Positions 12,930 through 24,000 of a stretch of DNA of 64,000 bases are shown one piece after another; positions within the stretch are counted from its first letter, which is position 1, and every line of letters starts with the position of its first letter. The position numbers and the translations under genes are program-made. The notes under the pieces were generated by a model, which had not been told where the DNA came from, searched no databases, and saw only the letters and a program-made list of their open reading frames with translations. The stretch comes from Typha latifolia (Eukaryota > Streptophyta > Magnoliopsida > Poales > Typhaceae), in NCBI GenBank assembly GCA_019914945.1, contig CM034103.1:11718001-11782000 (forward strand), read 5' to 3'.

Positions 12930-13930
12930 AGATCATCACCAAGGTCCTCTATCAAATATCTAGGCTTGCCTCGAAAGCTTAGCCCTCTCTCATCCCTGAT
13001 TGACACTCTATTATTGATAGATGTGAAAAAAGGCTAACAATTTAGAAGCCCGAAGAACCTTATCCGTAGGGGTAGAGGGTGACACCCTCCTGACCAACAA
13101 CTACTTTTCCATGTTCTAAACCGTCAAGTTCATCATCAAGAGGCTGAACTCCATTAGGTTGGTGGGACTTTGGACACGGGAAGCTTCGATCAAGGGCTTC
13201 CACTGCAAAGTTAACTGGGCCATGGTCTACCTTTCTAAAAGGCTTAGTGGGGTGGGTATCTAGGACCTCTAAATGACCAACGCCAGTGTGCTCGCCAAGT
13301 GGTGATGAAAGTTGATAGGCCTTGAGCCTCCTCAATTCTGTGGAGAAAAGCCATCAGACACATACTAGCAGATTATTCCACTAAGACGTCCAGTTGGATA
13401 TTCTACCATCAAGAAAGGCACTCTCAAAGTAGCCCTTTAGCTCTCGATAGGCTCTTCCATTATTTCGAGCAAGGGAGATTGGTGCACTTTTGGTTCGATT
13501 GCTAGATGGGGAGACTTCTCCAAGATGCTCCCAACTTAAGGTGACTTCGGTGTCTAGACTAGTGGCTTTCGAGGTGAACTAGATCAATGCCCTCTATGTT
13601 GAAAGTTTTTTGCCGTCAACTGCTTTTCCCTTGCCTCCCTTAACTCTTTGCTAAATTTGGCTCGTCCAAATCAGACTGAGCCCTTAGACTTTGGAAATCG
13701 TCATTCTTAGCTAAAGTCAAAACCTTCCTCTAGTTGCCCGTCGTCAACATGATCCACACGTGAGATCTTTTGGCTAGGAAGGGAATATAGAGCCCTTCTC
13801 GTGTCCTCTGTGCAAGGAGATAGGTTTAGAATTCCTCAACCATCCCTTTGTTGAGTTGCTAGTTTTTCTGACCCTTCTAGGACTTTTCTTTCTTTTTCTA
13901 GGACTTTTCTTTCTTTTCCTGCAATGGACG
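12930..13930 (+). mobile_element. Degenerate LINE (non-LTR retrotransposon), 5' portion of an interrupted copy
   Basis: With frameshifts and stops, the plus strand reads through the C-terminal part of a plant LINE ORF2. It has IKYLGLP (end of the reverse transcriptase, about 12955), TLLTNNYFSMF, KVNWAMVYLSK followed by GVGI and ASVLAKW (13205-13300), and an FWFDC motif near 13490. Then comes the zinc-finger-like region with KVKTFL, DLLARKGI and a Cys near 13800. The catalytic reverse-transcriptase core is absent, so the copy is 5'-truncated. It continues beyond the LTR insertion at 16548. The many stop codons rule out activity. Confidence 0.8.
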
Positions 13931-13950
13931 TGAAATACCCAAACCTCCAA

Positions 13951-14057
13951 ATACACGTGTAAACTTTTCTTTCTTTTCCTCTAGTTGCCCGTCGTCAACA
14001 TGATCCACACGTGAGATCTTTTGGCTAGGAAGGGAATATAGAGCCCTTCTCGTGTCA
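13951..14057 (+). repeat. Patchwork insertion inside the LTR copied from the flanking LINE
   Basis: Positions of about 13960-13978 copy the T-rich LINE sequence at about 13902-13920. Positions 13979-14057 copy 13729-13805 almost perfectly (starts ctagttgcccgtcgtcaac, ends cttctcgtgtc). The two source pieces lie outside the LTR and are joined in reversed order. Confidence 0.8.
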
Positions 14058-15628
14058 GTTCCACAGGCCACAACAAGCCTTCCAAATATACATCCAAAAT
14101 GCAATGCTAAAGTCTAAAATACAACATCATCATAATGCCTCGCAGGGGCTTAATACATTTAACATACATACTGAAAAGGAAAAGCAGCTACTCCTCGCTA
14201 CCCGCACCTGCGTCCCCTAACTCTGAAATACGAGATGGTGAGCTTATAGCCCAGCGAGTAGGATCCATAGAATTTAAAATAATAAAATCACATGTGTATA
14301 TCCAATGTATGCCTATATTTGCTAACAATAACGATATGCTTGTTGAAATGACTTACCACAATTTACTAAATCAATGTAATTGATTAAGATTACCAGTCAC
14401 GTATCACGATAAGTTCACACAGATATAAAGCTTGATACAATCTCTTATTCGTACACATCTCAATCATAGGTTTCACATGTTATGCATAGCAATAAAATAG
14501 CAGTTTAGTCATCTCATGCCTACCCAAAGCATTAATCATACTTATCATCGCTCACCGAGCTATTCAACACACAGGGTAAATACTATCAAGAAACAATCAT
14601 CCATCATCTTATATATTGAGGGGGGATATATACACATCTAGCAGTAATGCCACCTACACATGTATGGCGACACTACATATAACCGGTCGTCTGTGGCCAT
14701 CAGATTAAGGACCCTAGTTGTAAGCCCATATCTCACTCTCTCTAAATCATTACCGCCCTCGGCGGGGAAATCGGGAGCCCTCAGCTCATCAACAGACGCC
14801 CTAACCATGCGTTATCGGGTATTGCTAGAGTTATATTCCCGCCTCACAATCATGTTCTTCTATCATTATAATCTAGTCCTGACTGTGCAGTATAACTACC
14901 TGAATGCCACACAGGCTTCCCGACCTCAGATGTAGACCGCTAATAGTATAATCATATAAGATATACTCTACCCTTAACCCTGGGCTGAGTAAGTAAGGGT
15001 ACTTGCCTAGTCAGAATTTGAAAACTAATAATAGGTGGAAGTGGTGTAGTGTCTATGGGTGTATAAAGCATATCATGGTCATCCTGATCGTTACATTTTA
15101 TATTCACAATAGATATATATATGTAAGGGTATATCATACATGATACATGCAAATCATATCACGCTAATGCTTATACTACATTAACAATCTCATAATATCA
15201 TGATGAGCAAGTTATCAATAACTGCATATGTTAAGATATAACATGGTGTACTAAATGCATGCAGTAATACCGACATTTCCTACAGTGTCATTATATATAT
15301 AATGACTGTAATTATATTATTCTAGATCTGTAAAACTCCACAGTAAGGTAAATCTCGTTAGCTAGCCGGCTCCTCCGGAATCCCAAAATCCTCCTCACGC
15401 GGTGTCATAAGATTAGCGAACTAATATAATTAATTATCTTATTAGCGCATTTAAGTTTACAAGGCATCAGGCTAATTAAATCGGGTGAAAAAGATAAACA
15501 GAATTATAGGGTCCAAATGGCCCCAAATGGGCTAGGCTAGAGGCAATGGGTAGACTCAAACCCAACCCAAATAGCAAGAGGGCCTTGGTGGGTTGGGGGC
15601 CCAGCCACAGCTCACCAAGGTTGGAATA

Positions 15629-15767
15629 GTGGGCTGCAGACTGCAGCCCACCCAACAATGGGTTAGTGGGCTGCAGCCTGCAGCCCACCCAGACCAAGCT
15701 GGTGGGCTACGACCCGCAGCCCACCCAAAACTAGCTTAGTGGGCTGCAGACCACTGTAGCCCACTAA
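15629..15767. repeat. Array of four short palindromes within the LTR
   Basis: Four units of roughly 36 bp each contain gtgggctgcag followed within a few bases by its complement ctgcagcccac (perfect at 15666-15688; units 3 and 4 carry mismatches). Each could fold into a hairpin of about 11 bp. Confidence 0.8.
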
Positions 15768-16547
15768 GGGTGGGGGTTAAACCACCACCCTACCACCCCA
15801 TCTCCTCCCGAGGGAAGGAGGTGGAGGCGGCGAGAGGGATCCACGGGGTTGCGGGGCTGCGGGCGGCGCGGCACGAGGCCGGCGGCGCAACACGAGGCCG
15901 ACGGCGCAGCATGAGGCCGGCGACGGCCACGAAACCGACGGGTAAGTGAAAGGGGAAAAAGGGAAAGAAAAAGGGGAAGGAGGTGGATCCGATGGCGACG
16001 ACCGCGCTCCATGGCCGACGGCCATGGGGAGTCCATCCTCCCCCCAACACTAAGGGCCCGAAGCCTAGAGATGGCTTCTCTCCCTCCACCGGGGCTTCAC
16101 GGATCGACGGCTAGACGCGAGGTCGTCGGCCGCCGTGGGCTCCGACGACAGCGAGGGAGGGGGGTTACACTATCAAAATTAATGGCAGGGGAGAAAGGCT
16201 TACCGAGAGGGTTGGTCGGCAGGCTTAGCAGCTCTCGGTCTGGCTTCGGCGGCAACGGCACTTCGTCGACTCCAGCTTCGGCAATTTGCTAGAGAGGGAG
16301 AGAGGTGAGGTGGAGGAGAAGATGAGAGGCAGGGTGGGACGGTTGCGGTGAGGGGAAGAAGGAGATAGAGGAGGTGGGGGAGGTGGCGTGCACGGCAAGG
16401 GAAAGGGAAGAAGAAGGAGAAGAGGGGACGCGGGCAGGGTGGCAAGGCTGACGCACGTGCTTGGCGCGTGCTTCAGTCAGAGGGATTTTTTTTATTATAT
16501 ATATATATTTATTTATTTATTTATTTATTTTGGAGTGTTACAGGACG

Positions 16548-16830
16548 TCTCCTCCCTTCCTCCTATCAACCAATGGAGGCAAGCCTCCATGACCTCTTAC
16601 GCCTGGGCCTTGTGGAAGTAGCAGAATCATTGAATTTTCTAAGTGAGAGGCCCTCAACGCTTGGGTCTCCGAATCTCCCACTTTAATATCAAGAGGTTCT
16701 ATTTTTTGCCTCGCTCTCTCTGACGTGACTTTTCTGACTCTTCTTGTTTTATTTTCTTTCTTTTCTTGAACAAATGTACTGAGTCTGGCCCACTTTTTTA
16801 TTAAAAAAACGTTTTTAGCCATTCAATGCA
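16548..16830 (+). mobile_element. Degenerate LINE, 3' portion (right of the LTR insertion)
   Basis: Immediately after the right GGACG, the frame reads NQWRQASM then AWALWK, the Trp-rich W...LWKERN end of plant LINE ORF2 proteins, with stops. If the LTR and one GGACG are ignored, the frame left of the insertion (ending ..AMDV) runs straight into this part, so both are one element. Confidence 0.72.
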
Positions 16831-17455
16831 CTCTTTTCTTTCCATTCAATTCACTCTTCACTAATTACAAACATTGGAAACGTGTGAAAGGCTTCAAACC
16901 CCATCCAACCGGTCGACAGAAAAAGAAAGTTGTTAAAAATACTCTTCCAAGCTTTCAACTCAAAAGTTGGTTGCCAAGGTGTGTGTGTACCTTGTTTTTT
17001 TGTTAACAATACTAACGTATATTAACTCGCTAATTATTTGATATCCGGAGACCTCACTTGACTTTTTTATCTGCTGCAATCTTTGCCTAGTTTGACGATT
17101 TGACGTTGTGACGTATTCCCTGACGTCCTACATCACAATTTCCTTCTTCTTTTTTTGCCTTCCTCCATGGTATATAACCATATGCGTCATATAACTTGAC
17201 TAACACTTGGTTCTTCCAAAGACGATTGTATTTATGAGGAATTGGACTGCAATTGTTGTCTGGGATTGGTAGAGAATAAAGGTGAAATCTACCGTTGTGT
17301 TGAAGGAAAGAACCCATTCACCGCAGGTACGTTCAAGTAGTCAAGGGAAATTCCTCTAGTCCATTGAATTTAGTCATAAAGTGGGACGGCGATCACGTGT
17401 ATAATCTAAATCAATATCTTCTTAATGGAGATTGGAAATGAAAGATAATTCCACT
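16831..17455. other. Intergenic, no gene seen; cluster of TGACG motifs
   Basis: I see no coding region here. Four TGACG cores at 17093, 17101, 17109 and 17121 lie within 33 bases, spaced 8, 8 and 12 bp. TGACG is the core bound by TGA-type bZIP factors in as-1 elements. No gene start lies nearby, so a promoter role is not shown. Confidence 0.4.
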
Positions 17456-17459
17456 TAGA

Positions 17460-18548
17460 TTCTGAACTATGACAGATTTTAAGAGTTCTGAGTGAAATTA
17501 TACCTAGAATCAATAGCTGCATCTGGATATGCCTTGGTATTTATTTGAAAAAAGGCAATCAATTCAGAGAAGGACAAAAGTATTCTTGCAATTGCTATGC
17601 CAACCATTGTTTAAATGGATTCAGTTGGCATCTTTGGGAAGGTATTATTTGCCTTCCAAGCAACAACACAGTATGGGGAGAAAATAGCAACATAATCAAA
17701 CTAGAGGAAAATATTATATGGATTAAAGTGACAGTAACTTATAAATTGTAACAACGAATGCATCATAAGAACGGAGGAAGACTGGTTCCAAAATGGAATG
17801 CCCTAAGCAACTTCTTGATATGCTATGGTACTTTTGAGAGCAGACACAATTCAGAGCAGTGTTATGCACAACCATAATATCATCATCGCCAGCAATTAAC
17901 AAATGTAATCCTCTCGACAGATAACAGAGCCTCCAATCCATTTCAAAATAACAAAGCAACAAACTCTAATGTATAAGCAACTTACACAAGCTATTTAAGC
18001 AAAGATTGCAAATATTTCTGTGAGGCAAAGAACTAATATAGTTAAACATATTTCAACGAAGTATGGTGACAATGATTACTGATGTATCACAAGAAAGCAA
18101 GAAGAATGTTTGTAATTTGTACCAAATTTATTGTCTTTAGCTGCTTCTGGATAGTTCTTGGTACTTAAAAACAAGCAATTCAGAATTTAGTAGTGATCTC
18201 CACAACTCTAAGCAAGTAAAATATAACATTTTTTTTCCAAAAAAAGAAAGAAGAAAAGAAAACAGACCACATAAAGGAGCATTTTTCATTTCAGGATAAC
18301 AAAGGACTAAAATCAAATGCATAACATGTTCTTTAAGCAGAGATATCTAAAAAATTTATTGGACCCAGGTCCCAGATAACGACTGACCTATGCTTGAACA
18401 TTTCATCAAACCAAAGTGACGACAACAACTACTAATGCATCATAAGGAGAGGAGAGGAGAGGAGAGGAGAGGAGAGGAGAGGAGACTGACTGATACCAAA
18501 ATGCAACCTTTTTTGGTTTTTTGATTTTTAGCTTCTGGATAAACCTTA
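17460..18548. repeat. Diverged tandem repeats (about 350 bp) related to the PDX1 3' flank
   Basis: Three imperfect copies start near 17731, 18081 and 18431, with a partial older one near 17460-17575. Each carries aatgcatcataag (or a close variant), then taccaaaatg, then agct(g)cttctggat, then a loose ggtacttt...caattcag block. Full copies also share catttca..ataacaaag. The last copy runs into the PDX1 3'UTR, where tagcttctggataaacctt lies just after the stop codon on the minus strand. Confidence 0.65.
18446..18485. repeat. (GGAGA)n minisatellite downstream of PDX1
   Basis: About eight GGAGA pentamers interrupt the last copy of the 3'-flank repeat, in the probable PDX1 3'UTR. Confidence 0.95.
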
Positions 18549-19490
18549 TCATTCGGAGCGCGCGGCGAACCTCTCGACCTTGGAATCGTTGAGATTAATA
18601 CCAACCATGGCCTCTCCCAACCCGCAGCTGACCTCCGCGAGGATCTCCGGGTCGCTGTAATGGGTGACTGCCTGCACGATCGCCCTGGCCCTGCGCGCGG
18701 GATCGCCGCTCTTGAAAATTCCTGAGCCGACGAACACACCGTCGCACCCGAGCTGCATCATGAGCGCGGCGTCCGCCGGAGTGGCGACGCCCCCGGCGGC
18801 GAAGTGGACGACGGGGAGACGACCGAGTTGTTTGGTCTGCATGACGAGGTCGTAGGGCGCGGCTATCTGCTTGGCGAAGGTGAAGACCTCGTCGTCGTCC
18901 ATGTTGCGGAGGGATCGGATATTCCCCATGACGGATCGGACGTGGCGCACGGCCTCGACAACGTTGCCGGTGCCGGCCTCGCCCTTCGTGCGGATCATGG
19001 CGGCGCCCTCTCGGATGCGGCGGAGGGCCTCGCCGAGGTCGCGGCAGCCGCACACGAACGGGACGCGGAAGTTGTGCTTGTTAATGTGGTGGGCATCGTC
19101 CGCCGGGGTGAGAACCTCGCTCTCGTCCACGTAGTCCACGCCGATCGCCTCCAGGATCTGCGCCTCCACGAAGTGCCCGATCCGTGCCTTCGCCATGACC
19201 GGGATGGTAACGGCGCGCTTGATGTCGCGGATCAGCGCCGGATCGCTCATCCGGGCCACGCCGCCCTGCGCGCGGATGTCGGCCGGCACGCGCTCCAGCG
19301 CCATGACCGCGCACGCCCCGGCCTCCTCCGCGATCCTCGCCTGCTCAGCGTCCACCACGTCCATGATCACCCCACCACGGAGCATCTGGGCGAGCCCAAC
19401 CTTCACTGAGAACGTCGCCGACTTCTTCGACGCCGGCTCCAACAGCGACGCGCCGTTTCCATACACCGTTACCACACCGCTGTCCGACAT
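18549..19490 (-). CDS. PDX1: Pyridoxal 5'-phosphate synthase subunit PDX1, complete and intronless
   Basis: A single 313-residue frame. PDX1 makes pyridoxal 5'-phosphate (vitamin B6) from ribose 5-phosphate, glyceraldehyde 3-phosphate and ammonia supplied by the glutaminase PDX2; it forms a cytosolic dodecamer of TIM barrels. The barrel starts at [17 protein letters not shown] (residues 30-46). Lys101 in [10 protein letters not shown] and Lys169 in [10 protein letters not shown] match the two catalytic lysines, and Asp44 is also kept. The phosphate-binding glycines are in [12 protein letters not shown] and GVFVGSGIF. All active-site residues are present, so this is a working PDX1 of the 1.1/1.3 type rather than the non-catalytic 1.2 type. 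Length is normal for plants. The frame is very GC-rich against AT-rich surroundings; intronless PDX1 genes are common. A TATA box lies upstream. Confidence 0.97.
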   Translation of the reverse strand: MSDSGVVTVYGNGASLLEPASKKSATFSVKVGLAQMLRGGVIMDVVDAEQARIAEEAGACAVMALERVPADIRAQGGVARMSDPALIRDIKRAVTIPVMAKARIGHFVEAQILEAIGVDYVDESEVLTPADDAHHINKHNFRVPFVCGCRDLGEALRRIREGAAMIRTKGEAGTGNVVEAVRHVRSVMGNIRSLRNMDDDEVFTFAKQIAAPYDLVMQTKQLGRLPVVHFAAGGVATPADAALMMQLGCDGVFVGSGIFKSGDPARRARAIVQAVTHYSDPEILAEVSCGLGEAMVGINLNDSKVERFAARSE

Positions 19491-19651
19491 CCTCCTATAC
19501 TCTCCTCTCCTTTTTTTTTTTCTCAGAGGGGTAGGGGGTTAATTTGCAAGATGAACGAGGAGGAGGAGGAGGCGACGAGGGGGGTAAAGAATAGGAAAAG
19601 AAATGGAAGTCTCTGGATAAAGAGAGAATAGGGAAGAAGAGAGGTGGGTAG

Positions 19652-19659
19652 TTATATAG
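19652..19659 (-). promoter_or_regulatory. TATA box of PDX1
   Basis: On the minus strand, tctatataac stands about 165 bases upstream of the ATG, and the stretch between is GA/CT-rich as in plant leaders. A start near 19625 and a leader of about 135 bases would follow (inference). Confidence 0.6.
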
Positions 19660-21009
19660 AAAGAGTGATGGGGTTAGTGGTCGGCCCTAATTTCACCACT
19701 TGTCCTTACCTCCGCTGCAGGATATACTATAACCAAGAAATAATATTCTCCAGAAAAATAATTTTTTTAATTTCTAATTTCTAATTCTCTTTAAAAAAAA
19801 GTGAAACAAAATAAATAGCTGCCTCTTATAAATTAGCTATTTGGCTATCCATTCCTTTTAGATAACTCGCTTGAGGTGAGTTGCCTCTTTTTCTTATTTA
19901 TTTTTCCCAAATGGCATATAATTCTCAAATACTAGGTAGATAAATTTTGGGCTAAGATAAATATGAGAGAATACGAGTATCTGAGCCTAAGAAAAAAAAA
20001 AAAAAATCTGAGGTCCAATTATAGTAGACAGAGAAGAGGAATGGTGGCCCGCTTCTCAAACACCGAATCTTTCTACAGATACAAACGAGGTAGTAAAATA
20101 ATAGAAGAAAGAACAACTCCTTCCTCTCGTAAGCAAGCAGTGCAGTGCAGTTATCCATCCATTTTAGATATGAACAGATGCTTTGACGTCTAACGTGGTA
20201 AAGATTAAAAGTAAAATAGCTTTACAAATATACACTGTCGTATAATTTGCCACGCCATTCCTGCATATTGATGCAGATGGGTGTAGATGGAGAGAGAAAT
20301 GATCAAAGATTGATAAATTTCCACGCCATTCTTTTTGTAGGATGTTTGTGAAGTATTTGTAAGCATATCATTACTCTCTTCCAAAATATCTCCAGCCTTG
20401 GATTGGACTAGAAACTGGACAAATATTGGACCATGGTACCTTCTATATCTAACTCAAACAAATTGCATGTTTGCATTTTAAGAATTTTGAGATGACTTGG
20501 GTTAGAGAGACATAGAAGTAGAGGTTGCTGATGCTTTTAATCAAACAATTTTATGAGCTTTAGCTCCCTGGATATGACTTTGTGTTTGACAATTCAACAT
20601 TTAGCAATTCATGCTCTCCATGACTATGAAGTTTCTAGAGTTCATTTCCTCAGGATAATAATAAATGCATTATATAAAGGAAAGAAAGAGAGAGAGAAAA
20701 AAACATTCTAATGCACTTATTAGATATCTCTCATCTAAATTGGATATCATTGAGTAGGTATTTTCTATAGAAGCATTAATGGGAAGTAAGCTACAAATCA
20801 GATAATTCACTCTTATTTTCTTGGATACAACCAATTAAGTTGCAGATCATATAGGATCAAATGAGTCTCCTAAAGGTGACTCTGGAAAGTTTTTACCAGA
20901 TAGATTAACGAGAATAAGCCTAGCTGAGAAACATTTTCGATTACATTCCAAAACACCTGCAAGAATTAGGTACTCTAAGTGGATAATAGCTGCAGTTCCG
21001 AAGAATGTT
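19660..21009. other. PDX1 promoter side and GDSL 3' flank; no gene seen
   Basis: The spacer is AT-rich and holds the upstream region of PDX1 (minus strand, so upstream is to the right) and the 3'UTR of the esterase gene (about 20750-21009). I see no conserved protein or RNA gene. A poly-A run lies at about 19990-20005. Confidence 0.5.
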
Positions 21010-24000
21010 CTACTCCCACTGTATTTTCCAGTGGATAGTCCATTCTGAAGGGTTGATGGTAGATATTCCATCAGCTGCTACGATGTCAAAAGGAGAATCC
21101 TCCCCAAACTCGGTAGGCAAGGACTTCCAGTGTAGAGAAGGTTCCCACTCTGCTTCTTTGAGGACTTTAAGAATCTCTTGAACAACTATCTTGCTCCCTT
21201 CTGATGAAAGATGAATGCCATCACTGAAATAGAACTCGTGTTAGCAAAGTGTTGGTAAGGCACTAGTTCATGTGCCAAGATGGCTCATAACTACTAATTA
21301 ATGTACCAGTTTAAAGAACTTGGAAAAAATAAAATTAGATCATCTAAGAAAAAAAAATAAAAGAAAAGGAAAAGTAACTACGAAATGTAAATCAATATAT
21401 TGCAAAATTACTCTTAATACCAATATTATTGTATTGCAGCAAAATTTATTAGGAGATTGTTGAAGTTGTAAAAATAAATAAATTACTAGCTATTACTAGT
21501 TCTATACTAAAAACTAAATACTAAAAAGAAGTAGAAGAAAAAAAAGAGGAAAAAGTCGGGTGTCTAAACCATTGAGTAATCGATAGGATGTAGAGCAGAC
21601 TTACGTAAAGCAGGCATTGGCCCAGTCAGTGTGCTTTGTAATTGCAGTCCAAAGATCAATAACTGTCAGGTCCATCTCCTTGCAGAGATTTATACAAGCT
21701 TCAGAATATTTTTGGCAGGTCTCGTTTCTGCGCACTATCTCACTAAGATACACACTGGATTCGAGCATAACAAACTGCGTAAGCTATTTGGAAATTTAAA
21801 CTAAAATTCTAAGTTCAGCAAAAGGTAATCACCTTCTTGACTGGCGAAGCATTTCCTCATTGATAGGAGGGCAACTAAGGAAAATAAGACGTGTCTTATC
21901 AGACAGACTCTGAATATAAAGTAAGATTTTCATGTCAGCATCCTATAGAAGCCTGATACGTTAATTTTGTGTCCTTTAAACAACTACCTTCAGATGATTA
22001 GCAATCTTTCTCATGTTCTCTACATATTCGGGGAGTGGGACGTGAGGACCAATGCCTGACGGGTAAGGGGCAATACAATCATTCCCACCAAAATATACTA
22101 TTACCAAAGAAGGTTGCACAGGTGCCTCCTAAGACAAATGAATGAATATAAGCTGAAGTATTAGAATTCAGAGTAGTAGCTCTTGAACAAGTTACATTGA
22201 ATAGCATAAGAATACCATAACTCTTATATTAGTAAGTTAAGAAATAGTAACTGATAATTCTAATGGATTGATATGATAATCAAATGCACATACAGATAAT
22301 ACAAGCCTAGATAGTGAAAGATTAGATATTAGCACCTATCCGTGCAATGTTTCATGGTTATGAGCTGACACCTTTCTGCTGGTCATAGTTGACCAATTTC
22401 TTTGCTGACCAATTTTTTTTGAATCCACTCAGATAAACATTTAAATCGCCCTCCTATCTTCTTACTGAATAAAATCTGTAGTAGCAATAGAGAATTCGTT
22501 GTTCTTTTAACAAAAGAATCCTTTAGCATAAGAATAACTGTAATGATGAGAGAAGCTCATAGCCATTGCTATAAGCCATTACCTACTTAAATAGTCAGTA
22601 TAGTTAATCTGAAGGATTTAGAATTATGTGCTACAGTATGTTTTAGTTCAGGTCTGCAAAATTAAAGCGCGATGATTCTCTATAGATGTACATAAGAAAG
22701 AGGCTCAACTCGGTATTTGTGTAACAATTTCTGTTCTGGGGTTTACATATTAATAAGAGATACAAAGATTAGTTGATTTTCTCCCCTAGATCACGGTTCC
22801 AGGACACCCTGATCCTTCTGTTTGGAATAATTTGAAAATTGACATAGTCTCTGATTTTGTGTGCAATGCATGCAAATTAACATGGTAGAGGTTCAGAACC
22901 AGTGGCAGAGTGAGAATTTTATTTAGGGGTTGGAAATGACGATGTGGAGAAGAAGGTGATGATACTAAAACATACCAACCTATGAGATATGTCGTAGTTA
23001 TGTTGGAGGAAGTGGAACACGTTAGGTTAGCTTGTTAGGGTTGTTTAGTTTTTGAGATGTAATTACTCATTTCCTAGATGTAGGTCTGGTTACACTCAAG
23101 GATGGCCATGCCAGTAGCGGCATGGCACTGGCACATCCCTATGCCAAGCCGTGCTGGTCATTGTGTTGATATGAAGTCTATTTTATATATTTCTTATACT
23201 TTTAACAATCATCATCAAATAAATTTTAGTCATTTTCTTAACAAGCATGATATAATATGTGGAGCCCATGTTTTTTTAATAGTTTTTAATTATCATAAAT
23301 CATAATCAGTTAACTACTAGTTAAGTTGGATCTTCACAGTCAGTTACTAGTCAAGTTAGATCATCGATCATTTAATCCCTTGAAGACTTAGATAAATTGA
23401 TGATGATGAGACTAGAGATGATAATGACAATAATGATGGTAGTGATCATGTGATAGGGGTGAAAACGGGTCGAATTAGCTCGACCCAACCCGTTAGCCGA
23501 CCCGATTCGGATCGGATTCGGATAAAAAATTTCTACTCGATTCGGATACGGATTCGAATACGGATAGAATTTTTTAAAAAAATTCGGATACGGATTCGGA
23601 TACGGGTCGGATATATTTTTTGATTCGGATACGGATATCGGATACCCGTTTACCCGCATATTTTTTTAAATGATTTACAATTTTTAGTTTGCTTATTTAA
23701 ATAGTAAATATTAATATTGTTACTAATAATACGTTATATATTATTTATAGAGATTAATTTCTCTAATTTTATAAATTTGACATACAAAAAAATTATTTGT
23801 TGTAAAACTCTTAATAATTTTGTGTGAATTATATCTAAATAAAATATTATAATTATTTTAAATTCAATCAATATCCGTTTAAGATCTGATCCTCTATTCG
23901 AAAATTATCCGTATACGTTTAGTTAGGATATGCTTTATGAGTTATTGAATTAAGATTACAAGAGAATGAATTTTTTTTCTGTCATGCATTATTAATTGGG

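Larger units (their letters stand above)
13931..16542. mobile_element. Solo LTR (about 2.6 kb, Ty3/gypsy-like) inserted in the LINE
   Basis: The element begins TGAAATACCC and ends GGAGTGTTACA, the short inverted TG...CA termini of LTRs. It is flanked by the 5-bp duplication GGACG (13926-13930 and 16543-16547). No gag, pol or second LTR is present, so it looks like a solo LTR left by recombination. Its size fits the long LTRs of the Tekay/Del chromovirus group (inference). The part at 15780-16470 is strongly GC-rich, and an AT/ATTT tract lies at 16495-16530. Orientation is uncertain; TGTAACACTCC reading on the minus strand is my preferred start. Short frames inside it are not genes. Confidence 0.75.

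Noticed and set aside
13060..13335. 91-codon minus-strand frame
   Set aside because: It is antisense to the clear LINE ORF2 remnant on the plus strand.
15476..16445. Several Pro/Ser/Arg-rich frames on both strands
   Set aside because: They lie inside the solo LTR, overlap one another and reflect its GC-rich composition.
18804..19542. Long plus-strand frames (up to 201 codons) over PDX1
   Set aside because: GC-rich antisense shadows of the PDX1 coding region; no domain.
23372..23659. Minus-strand frame with YPNPYPN repeats, resembling a structural repeat protein
   Set aside because: The repeat is the ggattcggata array of a hAT-like element read in translation.
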